Source: Salipiger mangrovisoli
Lineage (GTDB): Bacteria; Pseudomonadota; Alphaproteobacteria; Rhodobacterales; Rhodobacteraceae
NCBI RefSeq assembly: GCF_015223355.1
Contig: NZ_JADFFK010000014.1
Coordinates: 1-64,000, forward strand
Reading direction: 5' to 3'
Length of the DNA: 64,000 bases
Made by a program: the position numbers and the translations under genes. The notes under the pieces are model-generated. The model ran no database searches. It had not been told where the DNA came from and saw nothing but the letters and a program-made list of their open reading frames with translations. How positions within the stretch are numbered: position 1 is the stretch's first letter; each line of letters opens with the position of its first letter. Below are positions 26,596-36,769 of the stretch, in pieces.

Positions 26596-27929
26596 CCGGG
26601 CGCGGCCGACCCGATGCCATGACCCCACCCGAGGCGCTGGCATGGCGCGCGATGGTGATGACTTGGGTGTTTTACGGGATGGGCGCGCTCTATGTGGTCG
26701 GCCCGATGCTTGGCTGGACCTTCGCGGGCATGGCGGTGTTGGCACTCTACCTGGGACCGGCAATCCGCGCCGATCTGCGCGCGACCGGTCCGGTCCCCGC
26801 CGTGGTCTGGCTCTGGTTCGCCGGCATGCTGGTCATGCTGATCGCGCTTTGGGGCGGGCATCTGGGCTGGGGGCTGGGCGCCAAGCAGACCATCAAGTCC
26901 TCGATCGGCTGGGCGAAGGGCTGGGCGCTGGTCGCGCTCTTCATCTTTGCGGGTGCCGTTCTCCCGATCCGCCGCGAAGTCCTGATCCGCGGTCAGTGTG
27001 CCATCGGCTTCTGGACCCTGGTGCTCGCGCCGTTGCTTCTGGCCGCGCCTTACCTAGGCTTGCCGGAGCGCATCTTCACCTCGCCGCTGAAAGCTATCGG
27101 GGGTCCGGGCCCCGAGTATTTCTCAGTCTATTTCTTCACCTACGATCCCGCCACCTGGACTCCGCGCTGGCAGTTCTATCTGCCCTGGTCGCCCTTCGCA
27201 GCATTGCTCGGCGTGGTCATGGTGCTCTTCGCGCTCGAGGAAAGGCACCGTGGCTGGATGGCGGCGGGGATCGGGGCCGGGCTGCTGATGATCCTTGCCT
27301 CGAAATCGCGGATGGGCCTCGTCGGATTGGTGGCCTGTACGATCGGCCCCCGCATGCTGCCCCTGGTGCTGCGCAGTTCTGCCTGGCTGGCACTCGCTGG
27401 CGTCACTGCATCTCTTGCGGTGCTGGGCACATGGCTCCTCGCGAGCGCCGAGGCCGGTGTCGCGGCGTTCAAGGGTGCTCGCGCCGACAGCACGCGGGTG
27501 CGCGAGACCCTGCAGCGCATCGCCTTCGAGCGGTGGCGGGAAGAGGCGCCATGGTTTGGCCACGGGACCGTGCAGCCAGGTCCGCACCTCGTCGAATACA
27601 TGCCCATTGGAAGCCATCACACCTGGTACGGCTTGCTCTTCGTGAAGGGGCTGGTCGGGTGCGGAGCGCTGTTCGTGCCGCTCGTGGCGCATCTCGTTGT
27701 GGTGCTGGTCGATGCCGCCCGCCATCCGCGCGGACGGCTGCCGCTCGGCATCCTGATGACGCTCGTGCTGCTGTCCTTCGGCGAGAACCTCGAGATCGAA
27801 GCCTACATGTTCTGGCCCGCGCTCTTGCTCCTTGGGGTGCATCTTCGCGAAGTCGCGGAAGAAAAGAGTCGCCAGAGCAGCCCTGTCGCGCAAACCCAGA
27901 GCGGGGATCATCTGGTGAATCCGTCCTGA
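26592..27929 (+). CDS. O-antigen ligase/polymerase-like (Wzy/WaaL) membrane protein
   Basis: A 445-residue polytopic protein with about ten TM helices. The large periplasmic loop region contains 'RVRETLQRIAFERWREEAPW', 'FGHGTVQPGPHLVEYMPIGS' and 'HHTWYGLLFVKGLVG', the usual Wzy_C/O-antigen ligase pattern with 'H(S/T)W/YG'. Start ATG overlaps the PCP stop (ATGA), giving translational coupling. It is probably the Wzy polymerase that joins repeat units in the periplasm. Confidence 0.82.
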   Translation: MTGRGRPDAMTPPEALAWRAMVMTWVFYGMGALYVVGPMLGWTFAGMAVLALYLGPAIRADLRATGPVPAVVWLWFAGMLVMLIALWGGHLGWGLGAKQTIKSSIGWAKGWALVALFIFAGAVLPIRREVLIRGQCAIGFWTLVLAPLLLAAPYLGLPERIFTSPLKAIGGPGPEYFSVYFFTYDPATWTPRWQFYLPWSPFAALLGVVMVLFALEERHRGWMAAGIGAGLLMILASKSRMGLVGLVACTIGPRMLPLVLRSSAWLALAGVTASLAVLGTWLLASAEAGVAAFKGARADSTRVRETLQRIAFERWREEAPWFGHGTVQPGPHLVEYMPIGSHHTWYGLLFVKGLVGCGALFVPLVAHLVVVLVDAARHPRGRLPLGILMTLVLLSFGENLEIEAYMFWPALLLLGVHLREVAEEKSRQSSPVAQTQSGDHLVNPS

Positions 27930-28114
27930 CAGGTGAGCGACATGAGCGAACGGATATGACCGGGAGCTGACGGAGCCACAATGGACCGTGGGGATGGTCG
28001 CAAGCCTCCTGCGCTTGGCCGGCCTGCACCGGCCCGTTCCGGACCACTCGACGCTGTGCCGCAGACAAGAGACGCTCAAGGTGCAGGTCCCCGGTCGCCG
28101 TGCCGACGGACACT

Positions 28115-28830
28115 CGTGGCCCCCCCCACGCCCTTTTCGCCTCGGAACGGGTGGTTGCCACCATCCGGCCATGCGACGGAGTAGGCGCCGTTGTCGGTCG
28201 CGAACATCACCATCGTATTGTCGGCCACGCCCAGCTCGCCGATCAGGCCGAGCAGCTCGCCCACGATGTCGTCCATCTCCATCATGCCGTCGGCATAGAG
28301 GCCGTATCCGCTCTTGCCCGCGTATTTCTCGGAAAGGTGGGTGCTCAGGTGCATCCGCGTCCTATTGTGCCAGAGGAAAAACGGCTCGTCCGCCTGTATC
28401 GCGTCGGTGATGAAGCGCTTCGATTCTTCGAGGATTTCCCGTCGAGGTTTTTTGCCGTTCAGCGCCGAAGCCGCCGAGGTCCTCGATCCGCTGTGAGCCG
28501 TCTTCCCCGGCCGAGGAATGAATGATCCCACGCTGCTGGGCGTCGCCGAGAATGGGGGGGTCCTTGGGGTAGTCGTGGTGTTCCGTGTCTTCCCCGGCGT
28601 TCAGGTGATAGAGAATTCCGAAGAACTCATCGAAACCGTGCGCCGTCGGCAAATGTGCGTCGTGACCTGCCCCCTGCCGGTCCCTCATTCATAACGAGAG
28701 TCTGCAGGTTTGATTTGGGTATTCGGCTTCCTGAGCAAGGAGTGGGGCTGCGAGCAAGATGACGGACGCGACCGAGATCAACCCAATCGTTGAAAAATCT
28801 TCGGCTGATAAGCTTGAAGTTGAATTGTCG
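28115..28830 (-). pseudogene. Arylsulfatase remnant (signal peptide plus middle region)
   Basis: On the minus strand, an N-terminal hydrophobic leader 'SVASVILLAAPLLAQEA' (about 28.7-28.8 kb) is followed, after a deletion of the active-site region, by 'HGFDEFFGILYHLNAGEDTE' and, in a second frame, 'EPFFLWHNRTRMHL', 'KSGYGLYADGMMEMDDIVGE' and 'VMFATDNGAYSVAWPDGG'. These are sulfatase segments; the FGly Cys motif and C-terminal third are absent. At least one frameshift (near 28.45-28.49 kb) and one deletion make it non-functional. Its 3' end is similar to the start of the inverted remnant at 8.9 kb. Confidence 0.85.
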
Positions 28831-29224
28831 TAACCTTTCCACACGTCCTGCAAAATGCAACACCCTTTCAAACAATGGGAATTTCGCTGCAAGACTGCGC
28901 CTGCGCGTGGTGTCGGGTTCGCCTGAAATGCAATGACGAAGAGGCTGCTCGCGTCGTGACTTGCCCAGCCCCCTGGCTGCACCAACGCAATCTCTGGTGC
29001 AATTTGCGAGCAATCTAATTTGGCGAAGCGAGCTCTAGTGCTTAAAGCTGCGCGCCCGAAGGACCTTTCCCCGCGGAACCGCAAATGTCGCAAAAGGGCT
29101 CGGACCGGTCATGCGGCGCCGCGGCGTCGGGCCACCAGTGTGCCGACACACCAGGTTTCAACTGGGGAGGCACGAACGCCCGAGTTACGAGCCGGGCTCT
29201 GCCTAGCCTCCCCAAGAAATCAAT
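28831..29224. other. Gap between sulfatase remnant and esterase gene
   Basis: About 390 bases. I see no intact gene. A short stretch near 29.07-29.11 kb (GAACCGCAAATGTCGCAAAA...CCGGTCATGC) is similar to 30.66-30.70 kb (...GAATGTCGTGGAAGGG...CCGGTCATGC), a possible degenerate dispersed repeat. Confidence 0.4.
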
Positions 29225-30268
29225 TCATAGAAGGCGCGAGAACGCCGCATTCAGGTTGGCATCGTGAGCCTTGGCGGATGCGGCGCCGGGCACCATGTCG
29301 AACCCATGCGGCGCACCTGCGTAGATGTGCAGTTCGCAGGGCACACGTTCACGGACCATGCGCAGGACATATGCGGTATCTTCTTCAAGAAAGAGATCCA
29401 GATCACCGACGGCCACGAAGGCTGCAGGAAGACCAGCCGTCGAAGGAACATGGGAAGGCGAGAACTGGCCGATGCGACCGTCGTCCAATTGGTAGTCGCC
29501 ACGCAGCGCGTCCCAGCCAAATCGCGTGTTGGCTCGGGTCCAGACAAATTCTCCAGTGGTCAGGTTATTGACCGGTGCGGCCGTCGTTCCCGTGCGGTAG
29601 TCGAGCATCGGGTAAATGAGGAACTGCGCCCTCACAGGCACGTCACCGCGGTCACGGGCGAGGATCGCCAATGCAGCAGCCAGGCCCCCGCCGGCAGACT
29701 GGCCCATCACCGAAATGCGTAACGGGTCGATGCCGAGCGAGGCCGCATTATCATGGAGGTAGCTCAAAACGGCGTAGCAATCCTCCACCGGGCCGGGGAA
29801 TGGAGCTTCCGGGGCCAGGCGGTATTCTGCATTGGCCACAAGCGCGCCGGTCCGCTGCGCGAAGTCATGGCACAGCGCGTCGAAGCTTTGCGCCTGGTTG
29901 AGTATCATGCCGCCGCCGTGAATGAAGAGAATGCAGGGCACCGGGCCCTCCGGGGTCAATTCGGGCCGAAACAGTCGAAAGCTCGCGGGGCTGCCGGGCA
30001 CATCCACGATCTCGGCCTTGTCCGGCATGGCTCTCGCGGCACCATTGGCATCCACCGCCGCGCGCAGTTGCGGCAGTGTTTCGGCAGTGATGTCGAACGG
30101 GCTGACATCGGCCAGCAAGCGCAAATCCGGACTGACCAGATCATAGGTGGATTGAACGACGTCCACTGCAGGGCCCGCAGGGCTGAACTCTGCATAGGCG
30201 CGAGGAGGGACTGCCGCTCCGAGCGCCGCGACCGCAGAGCCTGCCAGAAAGCTGCGTCTCGTGGTCAT
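29225..30268 (-). CDS. TAT-exported HSL-family alpha/beta hydrolase (esterase)
   Basis: A 347-residue carboxylesterase. The N-terminus 'MTTRRSFLAGSAVAALGAAV' is a twin-arginine signal. HSL signatures: oxyanion-hole H117-G-G-G, nucleophile Ser191 in 'GQSAGGG', acid Asp in 'VGDLDLFLEE' (about 289-291) and His321 in 'GAPHGFD'. It hydrolyses short-chain esters or lactones in the periplasm. A perfect FNR-type palindrome lies 83-96 bases upstream of its ATG, so low-oxygen control is possible. Monocistronic. Confidence 0.92.
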   Translation of the reverse strand: MTTRRSFLAGSAVAALGAAVPPRAYAEFSPAGPAVDVVQSTYDLVSPDLRLLADVSPFDITAETLPQLRAAVDANGAARAMPDKAEIVDVPGSPASFRLFRPELTPEGPVPCILFIHGGGMILNQAQSFDALCHDFAQRTGALVANAEYRLAPEAPFPGPVEDCYAVLSYLHDNAASLGIDPLRISVMGQSAGGGLAAALAILARDRGDVPVRAQFLIYPMLDYRTGTTAAPVNNLTTGEFVWTRANTRFGWDALRGDYQLDDGRIGQFSPSHVPSTAGLPAAFVAVGDLDLFLEEDTAYVLRMVRERVPCELHIYAGAPHGFDMVPGAASAKAHDANLNAAFSRLL

Positions 30269-30780
30269 GGCGAGCCTCCCTTCGTGGTGGTCCCTCGACA
30301 ATCGAGGCCGCCCTGCGGCTATACGGTGAGCCCGCGAATTCATTCGGGCATTGATTCAGATCAATCCGCGCGACGGGCAAAGATCGAAGGGAATTCCGGG
30401 TGTGACGGCGGCCATGCCCGGCAGCGGATGGTCTTCGAGTTCCATCCGTGGAGGGTTCGGTGGAGTCGGTCAGCGCATGGTGCACGACCCGCAGCTTTCG
30501 GGTTGCGAGCCAAGGGGAACAAAGTCGATACCCGCGCTTACCGCCGGTCGAACGACCTCTGGCATCGGCGAGCGCCGCAACAGCTTCGTGAGCGTCCGCT
30601 TTTGCGAACCTTTCCGCGGAATTTCGCAGTTGCAGGAGAGCTGTCGCTGCGCATAGCACGAATGTCGTGGAAGGGCTGGACCCGGTCATGCTCCGCGCCT
30701 GGTCCGACCGACGGCTGTGCAGGGAGCGCCAATAGGCGACCCAAGCTGCCCTATTCCCCCGTGCTCCTCCTCGAGCGGAC
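30269..30780. other. Gap upstream of the esterase
   Basis: About 510 bases that hold the FNR box and otherwise no recognisable gene. Confidence 0.4.
30351..30364. promoter_or_regulatory. Perfect FNR/FnrL-type box TTGATTCAGATCAA
   Basis: TTGAT-TCAG-ATCAA is the exact FNR consensus palindrome. The centre lies about 90 bases before the esterase ATG; a transcript starting about 41 bases downstream of the centre would have a leader of about 48 bases. Confidence 0.7.
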
Positions 30781-30948
30781 TCAGGCGCCGGATCTCAGCC
30801 ACCCCATGCAGGCGGTGAGTTTCTTCCAACGATATAACCTCGCTTCTGCCGCGCCCACCTTCCTGTTTTTCTCACCAATCGCCGTGCCGACTTTCGCCTG
30901 CCTGAGCGGAAACGCGATCTGCTCGTCGGTGCATTTGTCCTTCGGCAT
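30781..30948 (-). pseudogene. IS3-family OrfA N-terminal remnant
   Basis: A 55-codon frame whose first 45 residues, 'MPKDKCTDEQIAFPLRQAK' followed by 'VGTAIGEKNRKVGAAEARLY' and 'RWKK', match the N-terminal HTH of IS3 OrfA proteins (K-F-T-x-E-Q-I-x…L-x-Q-x…YxWK). After 'WKK' the frame leaves the family and stops. There is no OrfB nearby; this is an IS relic. Confidence 0.75.
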
Positions 30949-31157
30949 CCGAGCGCTCCCCTGCCGCCAGGGTCATGCTTGAAATTTCGCACTCACTTGT
31001 ATCAGGTCTCGGGGGCAGGACCCCGGCTGCATCGTTCCCGGACGGTACCCCGGCTTGCGTGATTGCGTGCATTGTGGGATCGAGAAGAGAGAAGTTGATC
31101 CAGTGGACAATTGCAGCGTCCCCTGCCTTCCTTTCTTGGAATGAGGTTCATCGCGGC

Positions 31158-31640
31158 ATGCAAGTCGCCGAACATCGCATCCATCAGGTGTTCCGGGTGA
31201 GCGTGATCCTCAAGGGATTGCACGCTCTGATAGAGATTGCTGGCGGGCTCGTGTTCTACTTCGTTTCCGCACCTGCGATACTCGGCTGGGTCAATCTGCT
31301 GACGCGGGAGGAACTGACAGAAGATCCGCGGGACTTTATCGCAACGCACCTCTTGAACGCCACGCAGAACCTTAACGGTGCTACGGAGTCCTTCTACGCC
31401 TTCTACCTGATCAGCCACGGCCTGATCAAAGTCGTCCTGGTGGCCGGACTGTTGCGCGAGAAGCTGATTGCCTATCCCCTGTCGCTGATCGCTCTTGGCG
31501 CATTTATTGTCTATCAACTCTACCGCTACAGCTACACGCACGCGTTCGGGCTGATCCTGCTGACGGCGTTCGACCTCATCGTGATCTTTCTCGTCTGGCA
31601 TGAGTGGCGCCTGCTGAGAAAACACATACCAGTCGGTTGA
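31158..31640 (+). CDS. DUF2127 membrane protein
   Basis: A 160-residue protein with four hydrophobic helices: 'VSVILKGLHALIEIAGGLVF', then a loop 'ATHLLNATQNLNGATESFYA', then 'FYLISHGLIKVVLVAGLLRE', 'YPLSLIALGAFIVYQLYRY', and 'GLILLTAFDLIVIFLVWHEW'. The 'HGxxK' segment and the terminal WHEW(R/K) are typical of DUF2127. The start at 31158 fits the family length; longer in-frame sequence upstream is not membrane-like. Function unknown. Confidence 0.87.
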   Translation: MQVAEHRIHQVFRVSVILKGLHALIEIAGGLVFYFVSAPAILGWVNLLTREELTEDPRDFIATHLLNATQNLNGATESFYAFYLISHGLIKVVLVAGLLREKLIAYPLSLIALGAFIVYQLYRYSYTHAFGLILLTAFDLIVIFLVWHEWRLLRKHIPVG

Positions 31641-31659
31641 CGATGGGGTCGGCTCAAGC

Positions 31660-32210
<551 letters not shown>

Positions 32211-32214
32211 ATCA

Positions 32215-32806
32215 GCAAGGCTTTGAGAAGATATCATGGACGGGTTGAATGATAGCGGGGCCGTACCGGACGCCCCGCAAATCATCGATAGCACCGTCAT
32301 CCGCGCCCATCATCAGGCGGCGGGTGCTGAAGGGGGCTCCGCGACAGAGAATTTGCCGCTCAAGGGGTAGCTTCACGGCCAAGATCCACCTGCTTGCCAG
32401 CGCCGCAGGGTTGCCTGTGAGGAGCGACATCACTGCGAGGCAAACCTACGACACTCCCGGTGTCGGTCCGGTCATGGCCGGTAACCCGCCCGCACCAAGT
32501 GTCATGCTGCCTGACCGTGGCCATGATGCTGGCAGCATTCGTGAAACCATGGACAAGCGCGGTGTCCTTCCCGTCATCCCAAGGCGTACGTCACGCAAGA
32601 AGCGTGTCGCCGTCGAACGGCCATTGCATTGTCTGCGGAACCTCGTGGAACGCTGCGTCAACAAGTTGAAGAACGCACGCCGCGTCGCCACCCGCCACGA
32701 CAAGACAAGACAAGACAAGACAAGACAAGACAAGACAGCAGAAGGCTTCCTCGACTTTGTCTACATCGCCTTGATCCGACTTTGGGTGCGTCCTTTTTCA
32801 ACATGA
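32215..32806 (+). mobile_element. IS5-family (IS427-like) transposase remnant
   Basis: 'QIIDSTVIRAHHQAAGA' near the start and 'LHCLRNLVERCVNKLKNARR' then 'AEGFLDFVYIALIRLWVRPF' at the end are the DDE-core and C-terminal motifs of IS5-type transposases. Internal frameshifts break the middle. Between 'VATRHDK' and 'TAEGFL' a CAAGA pentanucleotide repeat has expanded. It ends 2 bases from the GMC oxidoreductase stop codon. Confidence 0.87.
32701..32735. repeat. Seven tandem CAAGA pentanucleotides
   Basis: Seven perfect copies of CAAGA (35 bp) lie inside the IS5-type relic. The surrounding motif (…ATR.DKTAEGFL) needs only one copy, so it expanded by slippage after the element was lost. Confidence 0.9.
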
Positions 32807-32807
32807 C

Positions 32808-34418
32808 TTAAGAACGCAGGATCATATCAGCTGCTTTCTCGGCGATCATCACGGTCGGGGAGGCCGTGTTGCCGGACACGATCCGCGGCATGATCGAGGC
32901 ATCGACCACCCGCAGGCCATTCACACCCCTGACGCGCAGCGAGGGGTCGACCACCGCCGCCGCGTCGCTGCCCATCCGGCAGGTGCCGACCGGGTGGAAG
33001 ATGGTTGTCGCGATATTGCCCGCCGCCTCTAGCAGGTCGGGATCGCTCACGACGGCCGGACCAGGCAGAATCTCCTGCGGTGCATAGGGGGCCAGGGCAC
33101 GAGCCGTCATGATCTTCCGCGCCTGACGGATGGATGCCAACGCGATGCGCCGGTCCGCTTCAGCACTGAGATAGTTGAGGCGAATGTCCGGCTGCCGATC
33201 AGTTTCGGCGCTGGTGATATGGCTCGAGCCGACGCTCTCGGGTCGCAGGTTGCAGACCGAGACGGTGATGGCCGGGAAGTCGTGCAGCGGGTCGCCCAGC
33301 TTGTCGGTGGAGAGAGGTTGGACGTGATATTCGAGGTCGGGCATGTCGAGCGAGTGGTCGGAGCGGGTGAACATGCCGAACTGGCTTGGCGCCATGGACA
33401 TCGGCCCGCTGCGCCTGAGCGCGTATTCGGCAGCGATGCGCAGCTTGCCGCGCAGAGAATTCGCCACCTCGTTCAGCGTCACCGTGTTGCTGACGCGGAA
33501 GACGGTGCGGATCTGCAAATGGTCCTGCAGGTTCGCGCCGACCCCTGGCTGCGCATGGCGCACCTCGATCCCGTGATCCCCCAGGAGACCCGGATCGCCT
33601 ATGCCCGAAAGCTCCAACAGCTTGGGTGAATTGATCGCCCCCGCCGCCAAGAGGACTTCGGCCTTCGCGCATGCTTCATGCACGCGCCCCTTGTGGCGGA
33701 AACGGACGCCGGTCACCTGCCGTCCCTCGATCACCACCTGCTGCGTTTCCGCATGGGTCATCACGCGAAGGTTCGGACGGCTCATCGCGGGCCGAAGGAA
33801 CCCCTTGGCGGTGTTCCAGCGCACGCCATTGCGCTGGTTCACCTCGAAGAAGCCCGAGCCTTCGTTGCTGCCATCGTTGAAGTCGGCGCGGGGCTCGATG
33901 CCGAATTCCTTCGCGCCTTCCTGCACGGCGCGCAGGATTTCCCACTCCAGCTTCTGCCGCGACACCTTCCATTCCCCGCCCGCCCCGTGCAGGGGGCTCG
34001 CCCCGGCGTGGTGGTCCTGGGACTTGATGAAATAGGGCAGCACGTCATCCCATGCCCAGCCAGGATTGCCGAGCTGACGCCAGCGATCGTAGTCGGCGGC
34101 GTGGCCGCGCATGTAGATCATGCCGTTGACCGAACTGCATCCGCCCAGAAGCTTGCCGCGCGGGTAGGCGAGGCGGCGACCGTTGAGCCCGGGCTCGGCG
34201 GCGGTGGTCATCATCCAGTCGGTGCGTGGATTGCCGATGCAATAGAGATACCCGACGGGAATGTGCACCCAGTGATAATTGTCCGACCCGCCCGCCTCGA
34301 GCAGGAGCACACGGCACTTCGGGTTCGCGCTCAGCCGGTTGGCAAGAACACAGCCCGCGGTTCCTGCCCCGACGATGATGTAGTCGTATTCGCCTTCGAG
34401 AGGCTGTGGCCTTGTCAT
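32808..34418 (-). CDS. GMC-family FAD oxidoreductase (choline dehydrogenase-like)
   Basis: A 536-residue flavoprotein. The FAD dinucleotide motif is '[18 protein letters not shown]' (residues 13-30), followed by '[20 protein letters not shown]', '[17 protein letters not shown]' and the C-terminal '[12 protein letters not shown]' with the catalytic His, then '[20 protein letters not shown]'. It oxidises alcohols or polyols to aldehydes/ketones, with electrons to quinone or a cytochrome. It begins 4 bases after the FGGY kinase stop and ends the nine-gene operon. Its role may be to start catabolism of an alternative, alcohol form of the substrate. Confidence 0.9.
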   Translation of the reverse strand: MTRPQPLEGEYDYIIVGAGTAGCVLANRLSANPKCRVLLLEAGGSDNYHWVHIPVGYLYCIGNPRTDWMMTTAAEPGLNGRRLAYPRGKLLGGCSSVNGMIYMRGHAADYDRWRQLGNPGWAWDDVLPYFIKSQDHHAGASPLHGAGGEWKVSRQKLEWEILRAVQEGAKEFGIEPRADFNDGSNEGSGFFEVNQRNGVRWNTAKGFLRPAMSRPNLRVMTHAETQQVVIEGRQVTGVRFRHKGRVHEACAKAEVLLAAGAINSPKLLELSGIGDPGLLGDHGIEVRHAQPGVGANLQDHLQIRTVFRVSNTVTLNEVANSLRGKLRIAAEYALRRSGPMSMAPSQFGMFTRSDHSLDMPDLEYHVQPLSTDKLGDPLHDFPAITVSVCNLRPESVGSSHITSAETDRQPDIRLNYLSAEADRRIALASIRQARKIMTARALAPYAPQEILPGPAVVSDPDLLEAAGNIATTIFHPVGTCRMGSDAAAVVDPSLRVRGVNGLRVVDASIMPRIVSGNTASPTVMIAEKAADMILRS

Positions 34419-34422
34419 GATG

Positions 34423-35934
34423 TCAGCCTCCACTCCCTCGGCCGCGGGCCCAGAACGGACGCATGGCATCGCGCAGGTCGAGGTAGCGGCGGTAGCGGGC
34501 ATCGTAATGCGCCGCCATGGCGGGGTCCGGCTCGTAGCTTGCACTGACCCGGGTCATGGCCGCGATGCCGCTTTCGTAGGTCTCGAAAAGCCCCGCCCCG
34601 AGGCCCGCCCCGATCGCGGCACCAAGCGCACCGGTCTCTTGAGCTTCGGCGACGCGCACCGGGACCTGGATGCCGTCCGCGAACATCTGCGGCCAGACCG
34701 GGCTGCGCGAGCCGCCACCGGAAAGCGCCGCGTGATCAAAACACACGCCTGCGCTTTTCAGGGTCTCGATGTGACGCCGATGCTCGAACATGACACCCTC
34801 CATCAGCGCGCGCAGCAGATGCCCTTCCGTGTGCCATCCGGCGATCCCGTAGAAGCCGGCGCGGAACTCCGCGCCCTCGCCCGATCCGTAGAGGAAGGGG
34901 TGAAACAGCGGATCATCCTCGGCCGGCACCACCTCGGCGACCTTGGCATTGCAGTGGCCGAACGGATCGGGGTGATGCCCGCCCCGTTCAACGAATTCCC
35001 GCACGTACCATTCGAGGTTGGCGGCGGAGGTGGCGCTGGAGTCGATGTTCACGAAGCGCTTGGGGCCGAAGCCGGCAGCCATGAAGACGCTGTCGTTCAC
35101 CACCGGGGCCGAAGAGAACACCTGATTGATGCTCCAGGTCCCGATAATGATCGAGGCCTCGCCGGGGGCGACCACCCCGGACCCCATGGCGCTGGAGACA
35201 ACGTCGAAGAACCCGCCGACGACGGGTGTGCCCTCGGCTAGGCCCGTCCGCTCGGCAGCCTCGGCGCTCACGCGGCCCGCGATCGCGCTGGGATCGACGA
35301 GGCGCGGCAGCAGCCGCCGCGCGTCCGAGAGTCCGTAGAGGTCCAGAAGCGTGTCGTCATAGGTGCAGTCCGGCATCCGCAGCAGCCCGCAGCCCGACAT
35401 GTCCGAGCTGTCGCTGGTCAGCTCGCCCGTCAGCCGGAAGTTGATGAAGTCCTTGCACAAGAGCAGCGTTCCGGCCTTGGCGTAAAGTTCGGGCAGGTTC
35501 TGCTTGACCCAGGCCAGGAGAGTGGGGGTCTGCGCGGACCATGGTTTCTGCAGGCAGATCGCATGCAGGGCATCGCCCGACGCGTCGCCGAGCTGCGCCG
35601 CCACGCGCTGCCCACGGGTGTCCAGAGACTGGATCCCGATGAGCGGCGCGCCCGAGCCGTCCAGAAGATAGAGCCCGTTGCCATGGCCCGCGCAGCCGAT
35701 TGCCGCGATCTGCGACGGATCTATGCCAGCGCTCTCGATGCAGGTGCGGATCGCCACACAGGCATTCGCCCAGAGTTCATTGAGGTCGCGTTCGACATGG
35801 CCAGGCTGCGGCGTCGAGGACCGCCCGTCCAGCGCATGCATCGCGATCTGCCGGCCCTCTAGGTCGAAGAGCACGGCCTTGATCACGGTGTTGCCGGCGT
35901 CGAGTCCCAGCAGATATGTCCTGTTGTCAGCCAC
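34423..35934 (-). CDS. FGGY-family carbohydrate/polyol kinase
   Basis: A 503-residue ATP-dependent sugar kinase. The ATP-phosphate loop is '[19 protein letters not shown]' (residues 8-26), and the FGGY signature region includes '[13 protein letters not shown]' and the C-terminal '[20 protein letters not shown]' with '[19 protein letters not shown]'. I used the GTG at 35934, 8 bases inside the aldolase gene's end, consistent with coupling. FGGY kinases act on erythritol, xylulose, glycerol, AI-2 and others; next to a GlpD-like gene and an aldolase a polyol such as erythritol or threitol is plausible. Confidence 0.88.
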   Translation of the reverse strand: MADNRTYLLGLDAGNTVIKAVLFDLEGRQIAMHALDGRSSTPQPGHVERDLNELWANACVAIRTCIESAGIDPSQIAAIGCAGHGNGLYLLDGSGAPLIGIQSLDTRGQRVAAQLGDASGDALHAICLQKPWSAQTPTLLAWVKQNLPELYAKAGTLLLCKDFINFRLTGELTSDSSDMSGCGLLRMPDCTYDDTLLDLYGLSDARRLLPRLVDPSAIAGRVSAEAAERTGLAEGTPVVGGFFDVVSSAMGSGVVAPGEASIIIGTWSINQVFSSAPVVNDSVFMAAGFGPKRFVNIDSSATSAANLEWYVREFVERGGHHPDPFGHCNAKVAEVVPAEDDPLFHPFLYGSGEGAEFRAGFYGIAGWHTEGHLLRALMEGVMFEHRRHIETLKSAGVCFDHAALSGGGSRSPVWPQMFADGIQVPVRVAEAQETGALGAAIGAGLGAGLFETYESGIAAMTRVSASYEPDPAMAAHYDARYRRYLDLRDAMRPFWARGRGSGG

Positions 35935-36769
35935 GGTTGTAAATGTCCCACGCTTCTTCGCCGCCCGCACCCTGATGAATCATCGCCATCAGCGCCGCGA
36001 CCACGGCCTTCGGATTGTCATGCTGGTAGATGTTGCGGCCATAGACCATGCCCTTGGCGCCCTGCGCCATGAGCGCGGCGGATTTCTCCAGCACCTGGCG
36101 CAGGTCCTCCCTGCCGCCGCCGCGCACGAGCACCGGCACCCGCGCGGCCTCGACCACCCGGTGGAAATCCTCGGGACTTGCAGTCGGGTCCGCCTTGATG
36201 ATGTCGGCCCCCATTTCCGAGGCAAGCCGGACAAGCGTCACGATCTTTTCCGCATCGCCATCCACCTGGTAGCCGCCGCGTATGTCATTGGGGAGCATCA
36301 CCAATGGTTCGATCATCAGCGGCATGCCGTACTTGTGGCAGGCGGCGCGCACGCGCGAGATATTCTCCACGCATTGGCGGAACAGCTCGGGCTCATCGGG
36401 CAGCATGAACAGATTGACCACCACGGCTGCGGCATCCATCTCCAACGCACCGATGATCGGCTCGTCGGCATTCTGCAGCATCGACCACATCACCCTGTGC
36501 CGCTGGTCGTTGTACGGGTTGCCCATGTCGATCCGCATGACCAGCGCAGGCTTGTCCTTCTCCGGACGGCTCTGCAGCAGATCCGCCTGGCCATAGGCGC
36601 ATTGGATCGCGTCGGGCCGCGCGCGGATCAGCGTGTCCATCACCGCGGCCATGTCCTCGAGGCCGACCATGAAACTCGGCTCGTTGCACACGCCGTGATC
36701 TATCGCCACGTCGAGGCACCCGCCATTCGTGAACAATCGATTCATGCGGGCCTTGCTGCTAACGCGCAT
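35927..36769 (-). CDS. DeoC/FbaB/LsrF-family class I aldolase
   Basis: A 280-residue TIM-barrel protein. It starts 'MRVSSKARMNRLFTNGGCLD' and contains 'VAIDHGVCNEPSF', 'GADIIKADPT' (Lys as Schiff-base residue) and 'VPVLVRGGGREDLRQVLEKS', then 'QGAKGMVYGRNIYQHDNP', the LsrF/class I FBA pattern. It should cleave a ketose-phosphate formed by the upstream dehydrogenase. It overlaps the GlpD-like stop by 28 bases and the kinase start by 8. Confidence 0.88.
   Translation of the reverse strand: MRVSSKARMNRLFTNGGCLDVAIDHGVCNEPSFMVGLEDMAAVMDTLIRARPDAIQCAYGQADLLQSRPEKDKPALVMRIDMGNPYNDQRHRVMWSMLQNADEPIIGALEMDAAAVVVNLFMLPDEPELFRQCVENISRVRAACHKYGMPLMIEPLVMLPNDIRGGYQVDGDAEKIVTLVRLASEMGADIIKADPTASPEDFHRVVEAARVPVLVRGGGREDLRQVLEKSAALMAQGAKGMVYGRNIYQHDNPKAVVAALMAMIHQGAGGEEAWDIYNRG

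Noticed and set aside
31100-31157. TTGATCC...GGACAA before the DUF2127 gene as an FNR box
   Set aside because: Half-site spacing is wrong (not a 14-base dyad).
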